NCBI GenBank assembly: GCA_030652575.1 | Contig: JAUSQI010000160.1 | Span: forward strand, 1-64,000 | Reading direction: 5' to 3' | Source of the DNA: Stagnimonas sp. | GTDB lineage: Bacteria > Pseudomonadota > Gammaproteobacteria > Nevskiales > Nevskiaceae | Length of the DNA: 64,000 nucleotides | Shown here: positions 34,150 through 43,265 of the stretch, one piece after another | How the letters are laid out: every line of letters begins with the position of its first letter | Position numbering within the stretch: the first letter of the stretch is position 1 | Notes under the pieces: generated by a model | What the model was told of the DNA's origin: nothing | Databases searched by the model: none | The model's input: only the letters and a program-made list of their open reading frames with translations | Made by a program: the position numbers and the translations under genes

Positions 34150-36333
34150 ATGCTGAAACTGCACGCGCTGCGGGCCTTGCTGCTGTCTTTCGCGCTGGCG
34201 GGATGTGCCACAACACCGTCGCAAACAACGTTGGCACAGGCTATCGCCCTGCAGGCGGCCAGCGTCGCACCGGTTGCCGCGCAAAAGCCGCATGAGGTCG
34301 ACTCGCCCAACGGCAAGCGCAGCGATCCGTATTACTGGCTGCGCGACGACAAGCGCGAAAACCCCGAGATGCTGGCGTATCTCAAGGCCGAAAACGCCTA
34401 CGCCGATGCGCAGATGGCGCCGCTCAAGACCTTGCAATCCCGCCTGGTGACCGAGCTGCGCAGCCGCCTGCGCGAGGACGACAGCACCGCGCCGACCTAC
34501 AGCAACGGCTGGTGGTACTACACGCGCTACGAGACCGGCAAGGAATACCCGATCCATGCCCGCAAGCTCGGCACGCTGGAGGCCGCCGAGCAGGTGCTGC
34601 TGGATGGCAACGCGATGGCCGAGGGCAAGGGGTTTTTCCAGATCGGCGGTCTGGAGGTCAGCCCCGACAACCAGTGGCTGGCCTATGCCGAAGATACGGT
34701 GGGCCGTCGCCAGTTCGTGCTGCACATCAAGAACCTCGTGACCGGCGAGACGCTGGCAGATGCCATCACGCCGATCCAGGGCGACCTCGCCTGGCTCAAC
34801 GACAACAAGACGGTGCTCTATACCGAGACCAATCCTGAGACCTTGCTGGGCTACCGCGTGCGGGCGCACAGCGTGGGCCAGCCGATGGCGGCGGATGCGA
34901 TCGTCTACACCGAGAAAGACAACACCTATTACATCGGCACCGGCCGCTCCAAGTCCGGGCAGCAGGTGTTCATCATGGCGCACAGCACGCTGCAAAGTGA
35001 GCAGTTCTATGCCGATGCCAAGGGACTGCCGCTGAAGTTCAAGCCGATCCTGCCGCGCGAGGCGGGGCACGAATACTTTGCCGAGCATCTGCCGGGTGCC
35101 AAAGGGCGGGGCGAGTTCATCATTCGCAGCAATTGGAAGGCGCCGAACTTTCGTGTGATGTCGGTGCCGGTGGGCAAGAGTGCGAACAAGCGCAACTGGA
35201 AGACCCTCGTCGCTCATCGCGACAAGGCCTTCATTGAAGAAATGGATGTCTTCAGCAACTACCTCGTTCTCAACGAGCGCAGTGGTGGCCTGCTGAAGCT
35301 GCGCATCAAGCCCTTGCAGCGCGGCGGCAAGGAGTCGTTGATCGCCTTTGACGAGCCCGCCTACACCGCGCAGCTCGTTGCCACACCGGAGCTGGGCAGC
35401 AAGACGCTGCGCTACGTCTACACCTCGCTGACCACGCCGGAGACGACGGTCGATTACGACCTCGCCACCGGCGCGCGCACCGAGCGCAAGGTGCAAGCGG
35501 TGCTGGGTGGGTTCGACAGCAAGAGTTATGTCACCGAATACCTGTGGGCCCCGGCGCGTGACGGCACCCTGGTGCCGGTGTCGCTGGTCTACCGCAAAAG
35601 CACGCGGCTGGATGGCACTGCGCCGCTCTACCAGTACGCCTACGGCTCGTATGGCTACTCCAGTGATCCCACCTTCCGCAGCGAACGGCTGGCCTTGCTG
35701 GATCGCGGTTTCGTCTACGCCATTGCGCATGTGCGTGGCGGGCAGGAACTGGGCCACGACTGGTACGAAAACGGCAAGCTGCTGAAGAAGATCAACACCT
35801 TCAGCGACTTCATCGACGTCACCGGCTTTCTGGTTGGCAAGGGCTATGTCGCCAAGGACAAGGTGTTCGCCGAGGGGCGCAGCGCCGGCGGCCTGCTGAT
35901 GGGTGCGATCAACAACATGGCCCCCGAAACCTATCGCGGCATCATCGCCGGCGTGCCGTTCGTGGACGTGGTGACGACGATGCTGGACGAGTCCATCCCG
36001 CTTACCACCGGCGAGTTCGACGAGTGGGGCAACCCCAAGCAGAAGCCGTATTACGACTACATGCTCGGCTACTCGCCCTACGACAACGTCAGCGCCAGGG
36101 CTTACCCAGCGCTCTACGTCCATACCGGTCTCTGGGACAGCCAGGTGCAGTACTACGAGCCCAGCAAATGGGTCGCCAAGCTGCGCACCGCCGACACCAC
36201 GCCGGCCACACCCATCATTTATCGCGTCAACATGGAGGCGGGCCACGGCGGCAAGTCCGGGCGCTTCCAGCGGCTGCAGGACACCGCCGAGCAATACAGT
36301 TTCGTGCTCGGCCAGTTGGGTCTGGTCGAATAG
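34150..36333 (+). CDS. S9 family oligopeptidase B-like lipoprotein
   Basis: A 727-residue prolyl-oligopeptidase family serine peptidase. The N-terminus has a lipobox (LLLSFALAGC, lipidated cysteine about residue 19), so it is likely membrane-anchored in the periplasm. Oligopeptidase B features follow: SDPYYWLRDD near the start of the propeller, EGRSAGG with nucleophile S578, the catalytic aspartate expected near HTGLWDSQVQYYEP, and MEAGHGGKSGR with H699. Oligopeptidase B cuts short peptides after Lys or Arg. AAGGGAG stands 9 bases before the ATG at 34150. It is followed 13 bases later by an M23 peptidase gene, a likely operon. Confidence 0.91.
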   Translation: MLKLHALRALLLSFALAGCATTPSQTTLAQAIALQAASVAPVAAQKPHEVDSPNGKRSDPYYWLRDDKRENPEMLAYLKAENAYADAQMAPLKTLQSRLVTELRSRLREDDSTAPTYSNGWWYYTRYETGKEYPIHARKLGTLEAAEQVLLDGNAMAEGKGFFQIGGLEVSPDNQWLAYAEDTVGRRQFVLHIKNLVTGETLADAITPIQGDLAWLNDNKTVLYTETNPETLLGYRVRAHSVGQPMAADAIVYTEKDNTYYIGTGRSKSGQQVFIMAHSTLQSEQFYADAKGLPLKFKPILPREAGHEYFAEHLPGAKGRGEFIIRSNWKAPNFRVMSVPVGKSANKRNWKTLVAHRDKAFIEEMDVFSNYLVLNERSGGLLKLRIKPLQRGGKESLIAFDEPAYTAQLVATPELGSKTLRYVYTSLTTPETTVDYDLATGARTERKVQAVLGGFDSKSYVTEYLWAPARDGTLVPVSLVYRKSTRLDGTAPLYQYAYGSYGYSSDPTFRSERLALLDRGFVYAIAHVRGGQELGHDWYENGKLLKKINTFSDFIDVTGFLVGKGYVAKDKVFAEGRSAGGLLMGAINNMAPETYRGIIAGVPFVDVVTTMLDESIPLTTGEFDEWGNPKQKPYYDYMLGYSPYDNVSARAYPALYVHTGLWDSQVQYYEPSKWVAKLRTADTTPATPIIYRVNMEAGHGGKSGRFQRLQDTAEQYSFVLGQLGLVE

Positions 36334-36346
36334 CCAGGGTTACCGC

Positions 36347-37183
36347 ATGCACCTGAAGTCATGGCTGTCCGCAGTGCTCGCCCTGTGTTGTGCCGCAGCG
36401 GTCGCGCAAGACCCGCCGCCGCTGCAACTCAAGGGCAGTTTCGAGCAGGGCGCACTCATTTTCGGCAGCACCGCGCCGGGGGTGGCGGTGTCGGTGGATG
36501 GCCGGGTGTTGCGCACCACCGCACAGGGCCGCTTCGTGTTCGGGCTGGATCGCGATGCGGCCACCGAAGTCACGCTGGTGCTGACGAGCCCCGGCGGCGT
36601 GCCTTCGACGTTGCGCTATCCGGTCGCCAAGCGCAGCTACGCCATCCAGCGCCTCAACGGCCTGCCCCCGAAGCTGGTCAACCCAGACCCGAAGATGGAC
36701 GAGCGCATCGCCCGAGAGAGTGCGAGCAATCGTGCTGCGAGAGCCCGCGACACGGCGGTGGACTACGTGTTTCAGCAGTTCGTTTGGCCCGCTAAGGGGC
36801 CGATCACCGGCGTGTTCGGCAGCCAGCGCATCATGAACGGCGATCCCAAGCAACCGCACTACGGTGTGGATGTCGCAGGCCCGGTAGGTGCACCTGTAAT
36901 CGCACCGGCCGATGGCATCGTCAGCCTCGCCAACCCGGATATGTTCTTCAGCGGCGGCACGCTGTATCTCGATCATGGGCATGGCGTATCAAGTGCCTTT
37001 CTGCACCTCTCCAGGATTCTGGTGAAGCCGGGCCAGACGGTGAAGCAAGGCGAGAAGATCGCACTGATCGGCAAGACCGGCCGCGTCACCGGCGCGCATC
37101 TGGACTGGCGGGTGAACTGGTTTGAGTCGCGGGTTGACGCTGCCCAGCTGGTGCCTGCCATTCAGAGTGGTCGTACCCCCTAA
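36347..37183 (+). CDS. Exported M23 (LytM-type) peptidase
   Basis: A 278-residue protein with a signal peptide (residues 1-21, ending AAAVAQ), a beta-rich linker domain to about 95, and a LytM domain (about 140-265). The zinc-site motif HYGVDVAG (HxxxD) is present. The second motif reads GAHLDWRVNWF, with HLD where peptidoglycan-cleaving members have HxH. This HLDW form occurs in a subset of proteobacterial M23 proteins, so it may still be active. A role in cell-wall remodelling is likely. The gene lies 13 bases after the S9 gene and 33 bases before another. Confidence 0.87.
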   Translation: MHLKSWLSAVLALCCAAAVAQDPPPLQLKGSFEQGALIFGSTAPGVAVSVDGRVLRTTAQGRFVFGLDRDAATEVTLVLTSPGGVPSTLRYPVAKRSYAIQRLNGLPPKLVNPDPKMDERIARESASNRAARARDTAVDYVFQQFVWPAKGPITGVFGSQRIMNGDPKQPHYGVDVAGPVGAPVIAPADGIVSLANPDMFFSGGTLYLDHGHGVSSAFLHLSRILVKPGQTVKQGEKIALIGKTGRVTGAHLDWRVNWFESRVDAAQLVPAIQSGRTP

Positions 37184-37216
37184 AAGTAGAATTAGAAATA
37201 ACCTGAGGAGATCGAT

Positions 37217-39238
37217 ATGCGTTTTTTCAGATTTTTTCTGGCGCTGGGCATAGCACTCTTTGCCAGCCAAAGCCAAAGCCAAAGCCAAAGCCAAGCCTTG
37301 CAGGAGCTGTCGGTGGACGGGCCGCTGACCGCCCGTCACTTTGCGCGATTCTCCTCGTATCAATCCGTAGACATGTCTCCCGATGGCCGTTATCTGGCCG
37401 TCAGCGCGCGACTCGATGGGCAGGCTGCCCTGCTGTTTCTAGGACTGCCGAACAAGAATCTGGTCTATGGCATGCGCTTTCAGAACGACCGTGTGGCGGG
37501 CCGAATCAACTGGGTGTCCAACGAACGCGTTGTGGTATCGCTGGCTTATCAAGAAGGGGCTGCGGACGCCCCCAGTTTCACGGGCGAGCTGTTTGCAATC
37601 AATGCGAACGGCAGCGGCATGCGCTATTTGTTCGGGACCTCCGCTGGGTCAAGCATCGGCACGCGATTGGGTGGCCCCGAGCCGGAGAGAGGGTTCGCCT
37701 ACCTCGAAGCCCCGATTCTGGATGATCCTGATTACGCGCTGATTCGCGTGCTGAAAAATACCGTGAGAACGGCTGCTGGCCGCTATTACGATGAAAGCTT
37801 CACCTCGCTGTCCCGTATCCACTTGCTCACCGGCAAAAGAAGCGAAGTGGCGAGCGCCCCAGTGCGTGATGTGAGTCGTTACTTTGCCGATACCCGTGGT
37901 CGCGTCTTCATGGTGTCTGGCACCGGCGATGACAATTACGAGATCCAGACTTTTTGGCGTCCGGGCGTGGGTGACTGGCAACGTCTGCCATTCAAAGCGA
38001 CCGTACTGAAGCCGATAAAACTTTCTGCAGATGGGCAGCGCGCCTACTTCGATGCAGAGTACGACAGCGGCCGCGAGTGCCTGCTGGAGTGGACATTGCC
38101 GACCACCGCAACCGCGGCTGCCGTGCCGCCGCGCGAGGTGATCTGCAAGCCGGATGCCTTTCTCGGCACGGTCTATTTCACCGGTGATGACCGCCCTTAT
38201 GGCTACAACGGCGGCGAAGAGAAAGGCGTGGTCCTGATTGATGCCAAGCCGCCGGAGGCGCAGGCGATGGCGGCGCTGCAAGCCCAGTTCAAGGACCAGT
38301 TGGTGTATCCGCAAGACGCGACGCGCAAGCACGACAAGCTGATCTATCACGTCTACAGCGACCGCAATTCCGGCGAGTACTACCTGTTCGACCTTGCCAA
38401 GCAAGAGGCGACTTTTTTCGATGCCGTGCAGATCTGGCTGGACCCCGAGCGCATGGCCAGCGTGCGCCACATCGATTACCTGGCTCGTGATGGTTTGAGG
38501 ATTGATGGCTACCTCACCCTGCCGCCCGGCCGTGGCGACAAGAACCTGCCGATGGTGGTGCTGCCGCACGGTGGCCCGATCGGTGTGCGTGACAGTTGGG
38601 ACTGGGATGACGATGCGCAGTTCCTCGCCTCGCGCGGCTACGCCGTGCTGCAAATGAATTACCGAGGCTCCAGTAATCATGGCGATGCCTTCGAGAAAAA
38701 GGGTTTCGGCGAGTGGGGCGGCAAAATGATTGACGACATCACAGACGGCGCGCGGTGGGTAGTGTCGCAGGGCATTGCGGATGGCAAGCGTCTGTGTATT
38801 TTTGGCGCCAGTTACGGCGGCTACGCGGCTTTGATGAGCGCGGTGCGCGAGCCGGATCTGTATCGCTGTGCCGTGGGCTACGCCGGTGTGTATGACCTCA
38901 ACCTGCTGTATGCAGAAGGTCTCGGCAGCAAGAAGGCTTCAGGCCGGCTGTTCTGGGAAGACGCGATGGGCAAGACCGCCGAAGTGCGCGCGCAGCAATC
39001 GCCGCTGACCTACATCAGCAAACTCAAAGCCGCTGTGATGATTGTGCACGGCGAGGACGACATCATCACGCCGCTGTCGCAGGCCAAAGTGCTGCGCAAG
39101 GCGCTCGATGCCCAGAAAACACCCTACGAATGGCTGGTGAAAGCCCGCGAAGGCCACGGCTTCGTCAATGAAGACAATCGCGTCGAGCTATACGAAAAAC
39201 TCGCAGCGTTTCTCGACAAGAACATCGGCAAGAAATAG
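37217..39238 (+). CDS. Exported S9 family peptidase (acylaminoacyl-peptidase/DPP type)
   Basis: A 673-residue exported serine peptidase. The signal peptide (MRFFRFFLALGIALFA) runs into five Ser-Gln repeats coded by a tandem hexamer at 37265-37294. A beta-propeller (about 45-400) precedes the alpha/beta hydrolase domain: PMVVLPHGGP, nucleophile motif FGASYGGYAAL (S532), catalytic Asp in IVHGEDDIITP and His in REGHGFVNEDN. It probably releases dipeptides or N-blocked residues from oligopeptides. A strong GAGGAGATCGAT ribosome site is present. It is convergent with hinT, whose stop is 9 bases from its own. Confidence 0.91.
   Translation: MRFFRFFLALGIALFASQSQSQSQSQALQELSVDGPLTARHFARFSSYQSVDMSPDGRYLAVSARLDGQAALLFLGLPNKNLVYGMRFQNDRVAGRINWVSNERVVVSLAYQEGAADAPSFTGELFAINANGSGMRYLFGTSAGSSIGTRLGGPEPERGFAYLEAPILDDPDYALIRVLKNTVRTAAGRYYDESFTSLSRIHLLTGKRSEVASAPVRDVSRYFADTRGRVFMVSGTGDDNYEIQTFWRPGVGDWQRLPFKATVLKPIKLSADGQRAYFDAEYDSGRECLLEWTLPTTATAAAVPPREVICKPDAFLGTVYFTGDDRPYGYNGGEEKGVVLIDAKPPEAQAMAALQAQFKDQLVYPQDATRKHDKLIYHVYSDRNSGEYYLFDLAKQEATFFDAVQIWLDPERMASVRHIDYLARDGLRIDGYLTLPPGRGDKNLPMVVLPHGGPIGVRDSWDWDDDAQFLASRGYAVLQMNYRGSSNHGDAFEKKGFGEWGGKMIDDITDGARWVVSQGIADGKRLCIFGASYGGYAALMSAVREPDLYRCAVGYAGVYDLNLLYAEGLGSKKASGRLFWEDAMGKTAEVRAQQSPLTYISKLKAAVMIVHGEDDIITPLSQAKVLRKALDAQKTPYEWLVKAREGHGFVNEDNRVELYEKLAAFLDKNIGKK
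37265..37294 (+). repeat. Hexanucleotide tandem repeat coding Ser-Gln
   Basis: Five exact copies of AGCCAA just after the signal peptide of the S9 peptidase gene. Length changes would stay in frame. Confidence 0.95.
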
Positions 39239-39247
39239 CGGCGCGTG

Positions 39248-39589
39248 TCAGGCGGGCGGCCACTTCAGCGGCCGCCCGCCGATGATGTGCAAATGCAGAT
39301 GCGCGACGCTCATGCCGGCCTTGGCCCCGTTGTTCACCACCAGGCGATAGGCATCGCCCAGGCCTTCGAGCGCGGCCACCTTGGTGGCGGTGAGCATCAA
39401 GTGCCCGAGCATGGCCTGGTCTTCAGCCGTCGCATGGCTGAGCTGTATCAGCGGCTTCTTCGGCACCAGCAGCGTGTGCAAGGGCGCGCAGGGGTTGATG
39501 TCTTTGAAGGCGAGGCAGAGCTCGTCCTCGTAGACGATCGTGGCCGGGATCTCGCGGGCGATGATTTTCTCGAACAGGGTCTTGCTCAT
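39248..39589 (-). CDS. hinT: HIT domain purine nucleotide phosphoramidase
   Basis: A 113-residue HinT. It begins MSKTLFEKIIAREIPATIVYED and contains the histidine triad motif HLHLHII with the GGRPLKWPP tail of the family. HinT hydrolyses adenosine phosphoramidates and acyl-adenylates in the cytoplasm. The frame continues upstream, but the start at 39589 gives the standard N-terminus. The 3' end contains an 11-bp perfect hairpin. It is divergent from msbA with an 81-base gap holding both promoters. Confidence 0.95.
   Translation of the reverse strand: MSKTLFEKIIAREIPATIVYEDELCLAFKDINPCAPLHTLLVPKKPLIQLSHATAEDQAMLGHLMLTATKVAALEGLGDAYRLVVNNGAKAGMSVAHLHLHIIGGRPLKWPPA
39251..39280. other. Strong hairpin in the hinT 3' end
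   Basis: GGCGGGCGGCC and GGCCGCCCGCC form a perfect 11-bp stem with an 8-base loop, between the convergent S9 peptidase and hinT stops. No T run follows on either strand, so it may act as a Rho-linked stop or 3'-end stabiliser. Confidence 0.6.
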
Positions 39590-39670
39590 GATCTGGGCAG
39601 CAGGCGGGTATGAGCGGGCAGAATGCCAGCGGAGTGCAGTTGTTACCATGCGCGCCACGATTGAACTGCG

Positions 39671-41470
39671 ATGACCATGGATCTGCTCTCCACCCCTGAA
39701 TACCGCGCCGGCAAGGTCTACCGGCGCCTGCTGGGCTATGCGGCACCGCACTGGCGCATGTTTCTGCTGGCGGTGCTGGGCATGGTGCTGTTCTCGGCCA
39801 CCGACGTGGCGGTGGCGCGGCTGATGAAGCCGCTGGTGGACGGCACCTTCGTGCAGAAGGACCTCGCCGTGATCCGCTGGCTGCCGCTTGCCATCTTGGG
39901 CTTGTTTCTGGTGCGCGGGGTGGCGGGCTATCTCTCCAGCATGGGCATGGCGGTGGTGGGGCAGCGGGTGGTGTCGAAGCTGCGGCTGGAGGTGTTCGAC
40001 CACCTGCTGCATGTGCCGGTGAAGCATCACGACCGCTCGACCAACGCCGAGATGCAGACGCGCCTGACCTTCCAGGCCAACGCGCTGTCGGATGCCGCGA
40101 TGGGGGTCACCACCGCCATCATCAAGGATGGCCTCACCGCCATCGGCCTGCTGGGCTTGATGTTCTACACCAGCTGGCAGCTGACGCTGTATGTGCTGGT
40201 GATTGCACCCGTGCTCGCGGTGTCGGTTACCTGGGTCAACAAGCGCTTTCGCCGCTTGCAGCAGTCCCTGCAAAGCTCGATGGGCAGCATCGGCCACGCG
40301 GCGGACGAGGCGATCACCGGCCGTCGCATCGTCAAGATCTATGGCGGCGAGCGCTTCGCGGCGCAGCAGTTCGGCAGCATCAACGAACAGTTCCGCAAGT
40401 TCTCGGTGAAGCTGGCCGGCAACAACGCGCTCTCGTATTCCATTCTGGAGTTCATCGCCGCACTCGGCATCTCCTCGCTGGTGTTCGTGGCGACGCGGCC
40501 GGAAACACTGGCGCAGATGTCGGCCGGCACCTTCACCAGTTTCGTGGTGGCGATGCTGTCGCTGCGCGCGCCGATCTCCAACATGAGCAATCTCAGCGAG
40601 CGCCTGCAGCGTGGCTTGGTTGCCGGTGCCGACATCTTCCATTTCATCGACCGCCCGCGCGAGATGGACAAGGGCACGCATACGGTGGAGCGCGCCGCTG
40701 GTGCCCTGCAGTTCGAGAACGTGCACTTCCGCTACAGCGACGAGGCGGCCGAGGCGCTGAGTGGCGTGAGCCTGCAAGTGCCAGCGGGCAAGACGGTCGC
40801 CTTCGTCGGCAAGTCGGGCTCGGGCAAATCGACGCTGCTGTCGCTGATCCCGCGCTTCTACGACCCCACTGAAGGCGCGGTGCGGCTGGACGGCGTGGAC
40901 CTGCGCGACTACCCGCTGAAAAACCTGCGCCAGCAGCTGGCGCTGGTCGACCAGAACGTAGTGCTGTTCAACGCCACGGTGGGCGAGAACATCGGTTATG
41001 GCCAGGGCGAGGTGACGCGCGAGCAGCTCGAAGAAGCGGCACGTGGGGCCAACGCCTGGGAGTTCATCGCCAAGCTGCCGCAGGGTCTCGATACGCCCAT
41101 CGGCCAGGCCGGCGTGATGCTCAGCGGCGGCCAGCGCCAGCGCATCACCATTGCCCGCGCGCTGCTCAAGAACGCGCCGATCCTGATTCTCGACGAGGCC
41201 ACCTCGGCGCTCGATACCGAAAGCGAGCGGCTGATACAGACCGCGCTCGATGCGCTCAAGCAGGGGCGCACCACGCTGGTCATCGCGCACCGGCTGTCCA
41301 CCATCCAGAACGCCGATCTGATCGTGGTGATGCACGACGGCGTCGTGGCCGAGCAGGGCACGCACGCCGAGTTGCTGGCGCACGACGGTGCCTATGCCGC
41401 GCTGCACCGCCTGCAGTTCCGTGAGGCGGAAGACGCGCCGGTCGTCACGCCCGAAACCCTGCTGGCGTGA
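39671..41470 (+). CDS. msbA: Lipid A export ABC transporter MsbA
   Basis: A 599-residue half-transporter: six-helix membrane domain (about 20-320, ending with SLRAPISNMSNLSERLQRGL) and an ATPase domain with Walker A GKSGSGKST, Q-loop LVDQNVVLFNATVGENIGYG, signature LSGGQRQRI and Walker B ILILDEATSALD. It flips lipid A-core across the inner membrane. Start at 39671 or 39677 gives nearly the same protein. The next gene, lpxK, starts inside the msbA stop (GTGA overlap), the usual msbA-lpxK pairing. Confidence 0.95.
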   Translation: MTMDLLSTPEYRAGKVYRRLLGYAAPHWRMFLLAVLGMVLFSATDVAVARLMKPLVDGTFVQKDLAVIRWLPLAILGLFLVRGVAGYLSSMGMAVVGQRVVSKLRLEVFDHLLHVPVKHHDRSTNAEMQTRLTFQANALSDAAMGVTTAIIKDGLTAIGLLGLMFYTSWQLTLYVLVIAPVLAVSVTWVNKRFRRLQQSLQSSMGSIGHAADEAITGRRIVKIYGGERFAAQQFGSINEQFRKFSVKLAGNNALSYSILEFIAALGISSLVFVATRPETLAQMSAGTFTSFVVAMLSLRAPISNMSNLSERLQRGLVAGADIFHFIDRPREMDKGTHTVERAAGALQFENVHFRYSDEAAEALSGVSLQVPAGKTVAFVGKSGSGKSTLLSLIPRFYDPTEGAVRLDGVDLRDYPLKNLRQQLALVDQNVVLFNATVGENIGYGQGEVTREQLEEAARGANAWEFIAKLPQGLDTPIGQAGVMLSGGQRQRITIARALLKNAPILILDEATSALDTESERLIQTALDALKQGRTTLVIAHRLSTIQNADLIVVMHDGVVAEQGTHAELLAHDGAYAALHRLQFREAEDAPVVTPETLLA

Positions 41471-42489
41471 GTGCTGCGCTGACCACCGCGCTGCAGGCGA
41501 TCTGGTGGCGGCCAGAGCCACCGCCACGGGCCCTGCGTGCACTTGAACGGGTTTACGCAGGTGTTGCCGATGGCATCGCGCAACGCCGCAAGGCACGTGC
41601 CGTGCGACTGCCGGTGCCGGTCATGGTCATCGGCAACATCGCCATCGGCGGCACCGGCAAGACGCCGATCACCCTGGCGCTGATCGAACAGCTGCAAGCG
41701 ATGGGCGCGACACCGGGCGTGCTCTCGCGCGGCTATGGCGGCTCGGGGCCGTTCCCTCTGCTGGTGACGGCCGGCACGCTCGCCGCGCAAGCCGGCGATG
41801 AACCTGCCTTGATCGCCCAGCGCGCCGGTGTGCCGGTGTGCTGCGCGCCTTCGCGTGCCGAGGCCGGGCGCGTGCTGCTGGCCGCACACCCCGAGGTGGA
41901 TGTGCTGCTCTGCGACGACGGCTTGCAGCACTACGCCCTGGCGCGTGACGTGGAGCTTTGCGTCATCGATGGCGTGCGCGGACACGGCAACGGCCATCGC
42001 CTGCCCGCAGGCCCTTTGCGGGAGTTGCCCGCACGCACCGCCACCTGCGCGCTGGTGCTGGTCAATGGCGGCGAGGCCACGGCCTATGGCCGCAACGCGC
42101 TGCGCTTCGATCTGGTGGCAGACCATGCGGTGCTGCTGCGCAGCGCTGAACGCCGGCCGTTGTCTGCATTTGCAGGCATGACGGTCGAGGCTGTAGCAGG
42201 CATCGGTCGGCCACAGCGGTTCTTCGAGTTGCTGGCTGCAAAGGGGCTGTTGGCGCGCGCGCATCCCTTTGCCGATCACCAGGCTTTCAGCGCCGAAGAC
42301 CTCGCGTTTTCAGGCACGGCACCGATCGTGATGACCGAGAAAGATGCTGTGAAATGCCGCGCACTGAATCTGTCTACCGATCGTGCGTATTGGTACGTGC
42401 CGGTGACGGCGGTGTTCACACAAGACGCAACGATGCGTGTGCAAGAATGCCTGCGCTCCTTTCTTGCGCTGCGCCGCAGCCGCCACTGA
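41467..42489 (+). CDS. lpxK: Tetraacyldisaccharide 4'-kinase LpxK
   Basis: A 340-residue kinase that adds the 4'-phosphate to lipid A precursor at the inner membrane. The N-terminus has the amphipathic/hydrophobic region and LERVYAGVADGI, the P-loop is GNIAIGGTGKTP (about 57-68), followed by GVLSRGYGG and DVLLCDDGLQHYAL. It starts with GTG at 41467, overlapping the msbA stop by 4 bases, showing translational coupling. A phosphatase gene follows 23 bases later. Confidence 0.95.
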   Translation: MSAALTTALQAIWWRPEPPPRALRALERVYAGVADGIAQRRKARAVRLPVPVMVIGNIAIGGTGKTPITLALIEQLQAMGATPGVLSRGYGGSGPFPLLVTAGTLAAQAGDEPALIAQRAGVPVCCAPSRAEAGRVLLAAHPEVDVLLCDDGLQHYALARDVELCVIDGVRGHGNGHRLPAGPLRELPARTATCALVLVNGGEATAYGRNALRFDLVADHAVLLRSAERRPLSAFAGMTVEAVAGIGRPQRFFELLAAKGLLARAHPFADHQAFSAEDLAFSGTAPIVMTEKDAVKCRALNLSTDRAYWYVPVTAVFTQDATMRVQECLRSFLALRRSRH

Positions 42490-42512
42490 CGATTGCGTCC
42501 TTCCGCAGACCC

Positions 42513-43220
42513 ATGACCCCGACCAAGATCATCCCGCGCGCGCCGCTGTCACCGCCGGTCATTCCGCCACTGTCAGCCTGGCGACGCTTCGTGGTGTGGC
42601 TCAATTCGACCTTCATCGACCATTCGTTCTTCCGGTTTTTCTACAACCTGCGCTCGCGCGTGGGGCGTGACCTGTTCCGCTCGGCGCACCCCATGCCCTA
42701 CCAGGTGCGCGCGGCCCAGAAGGCGGGCATTCGCAGCATCATCAGCCTGCGCGGCATCGAGCCGCACCTGGGCAGCAATGTGCTGGAGTGGGAAGCCTGC
42801 CGGGAGATCGGCCTGCCCATCGTGCACCTGCCCATCGGCTCGCGCGAGGCGCCACACCGCGACGCGATCCTCGGCCTGGATCAGCTGTTCGACACGCTGC
42901 CCAAGCCGATTCTCGCGCACTGCAAATCGGGCGCGGACCGTGCGGGCCTGGCCAGCACGCTGTATCTGCTGCTGAAGGAAAACGCGCCGTACGAAGAGGC
43001 GATCAAGCAGATGGCATTCTGGCGTCACGGTCATATCAAGCAGGCCAAGACGGGCGTGCTCGACCACTTCTTCGAAACCTATCGCCAGCACCATGCCGCG
43101 CACGGCACGCCGTTCCGCGAATGGATCGAACACCACTATGACCGCAAGGCGGTCGAGAAGAGTTTCCACTCGCAGTGGTGGGCCAATCACATCGTCGATC
43201 GCATCCTGCGCCGCGAATAG
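42513..43220 (+). CDS. Dual-specificity/tyrosine phosphatase family protein
   Basis: A 235-residue phosphatase with the CX5R signature AHCKSGADRAG (catalytic C137, R143). A hydrophobic N-terminal segment (AWRRFVVWLNSTFIDHSFFRFFYN) could attach it to the membrane. GRDLFRSAHPMPYQVRAAQKAGIRSIISLRG is typical of COG2365-like predicted dual-specificity phosphatases. Lying between lpxK and trm112 it may act on an envelope phospho-substrate, such as a lipid A or lipid phosphate, but protein tyrosine phosphatase activity is equally possible. It ends directly at a G-rich repeat copy. Confidence 0.82.
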   Translation: MTPTKIIPRAPLSPPVIPPLSAWRRFVVWLNSTFIDHSFFRFFYNLRSRVGRDLFRSAHPMPYQVRAAQKAGIRSIISLRGIEPHLGSNVLEWEACREIGLPIVHLPIGSREAPHRDAILGLDQLFDTLPKPILAHCKSGADRAGLASTLYLLLKENAPYEEAIKQMAFWRHGHIKQAKTGVLDHFFETYRQHHAAHGTPFREWIEHHYDRKAVEKSFHSQWWANHIVDRILRRE

Positions 43221-43255
43221 CCCCCATCCCCCGTACCCCGACCCCCATAACCGCT
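43221..43255 (-). repeat. Dispersed G-rich repeat, copy A
   Basis: Begins at the base after the phosphatase stop. On the minus strand it reads AGCGGTTATGGGGGT, then CGGGGTACGGGGGATGGGGG. It matches copy B at 58883-58921 nearly throughout. Confidence 0.8.
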
Positions 43256-43265
43256 TCCTGAAAAA

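Noticed and set aside
33922-36294. 790-residue minus-strand frame opposite the S9 peptidase gene
   Set aside because: Antisense to a full-length oligopeptidase with intact catalytic triad; no domain seen.
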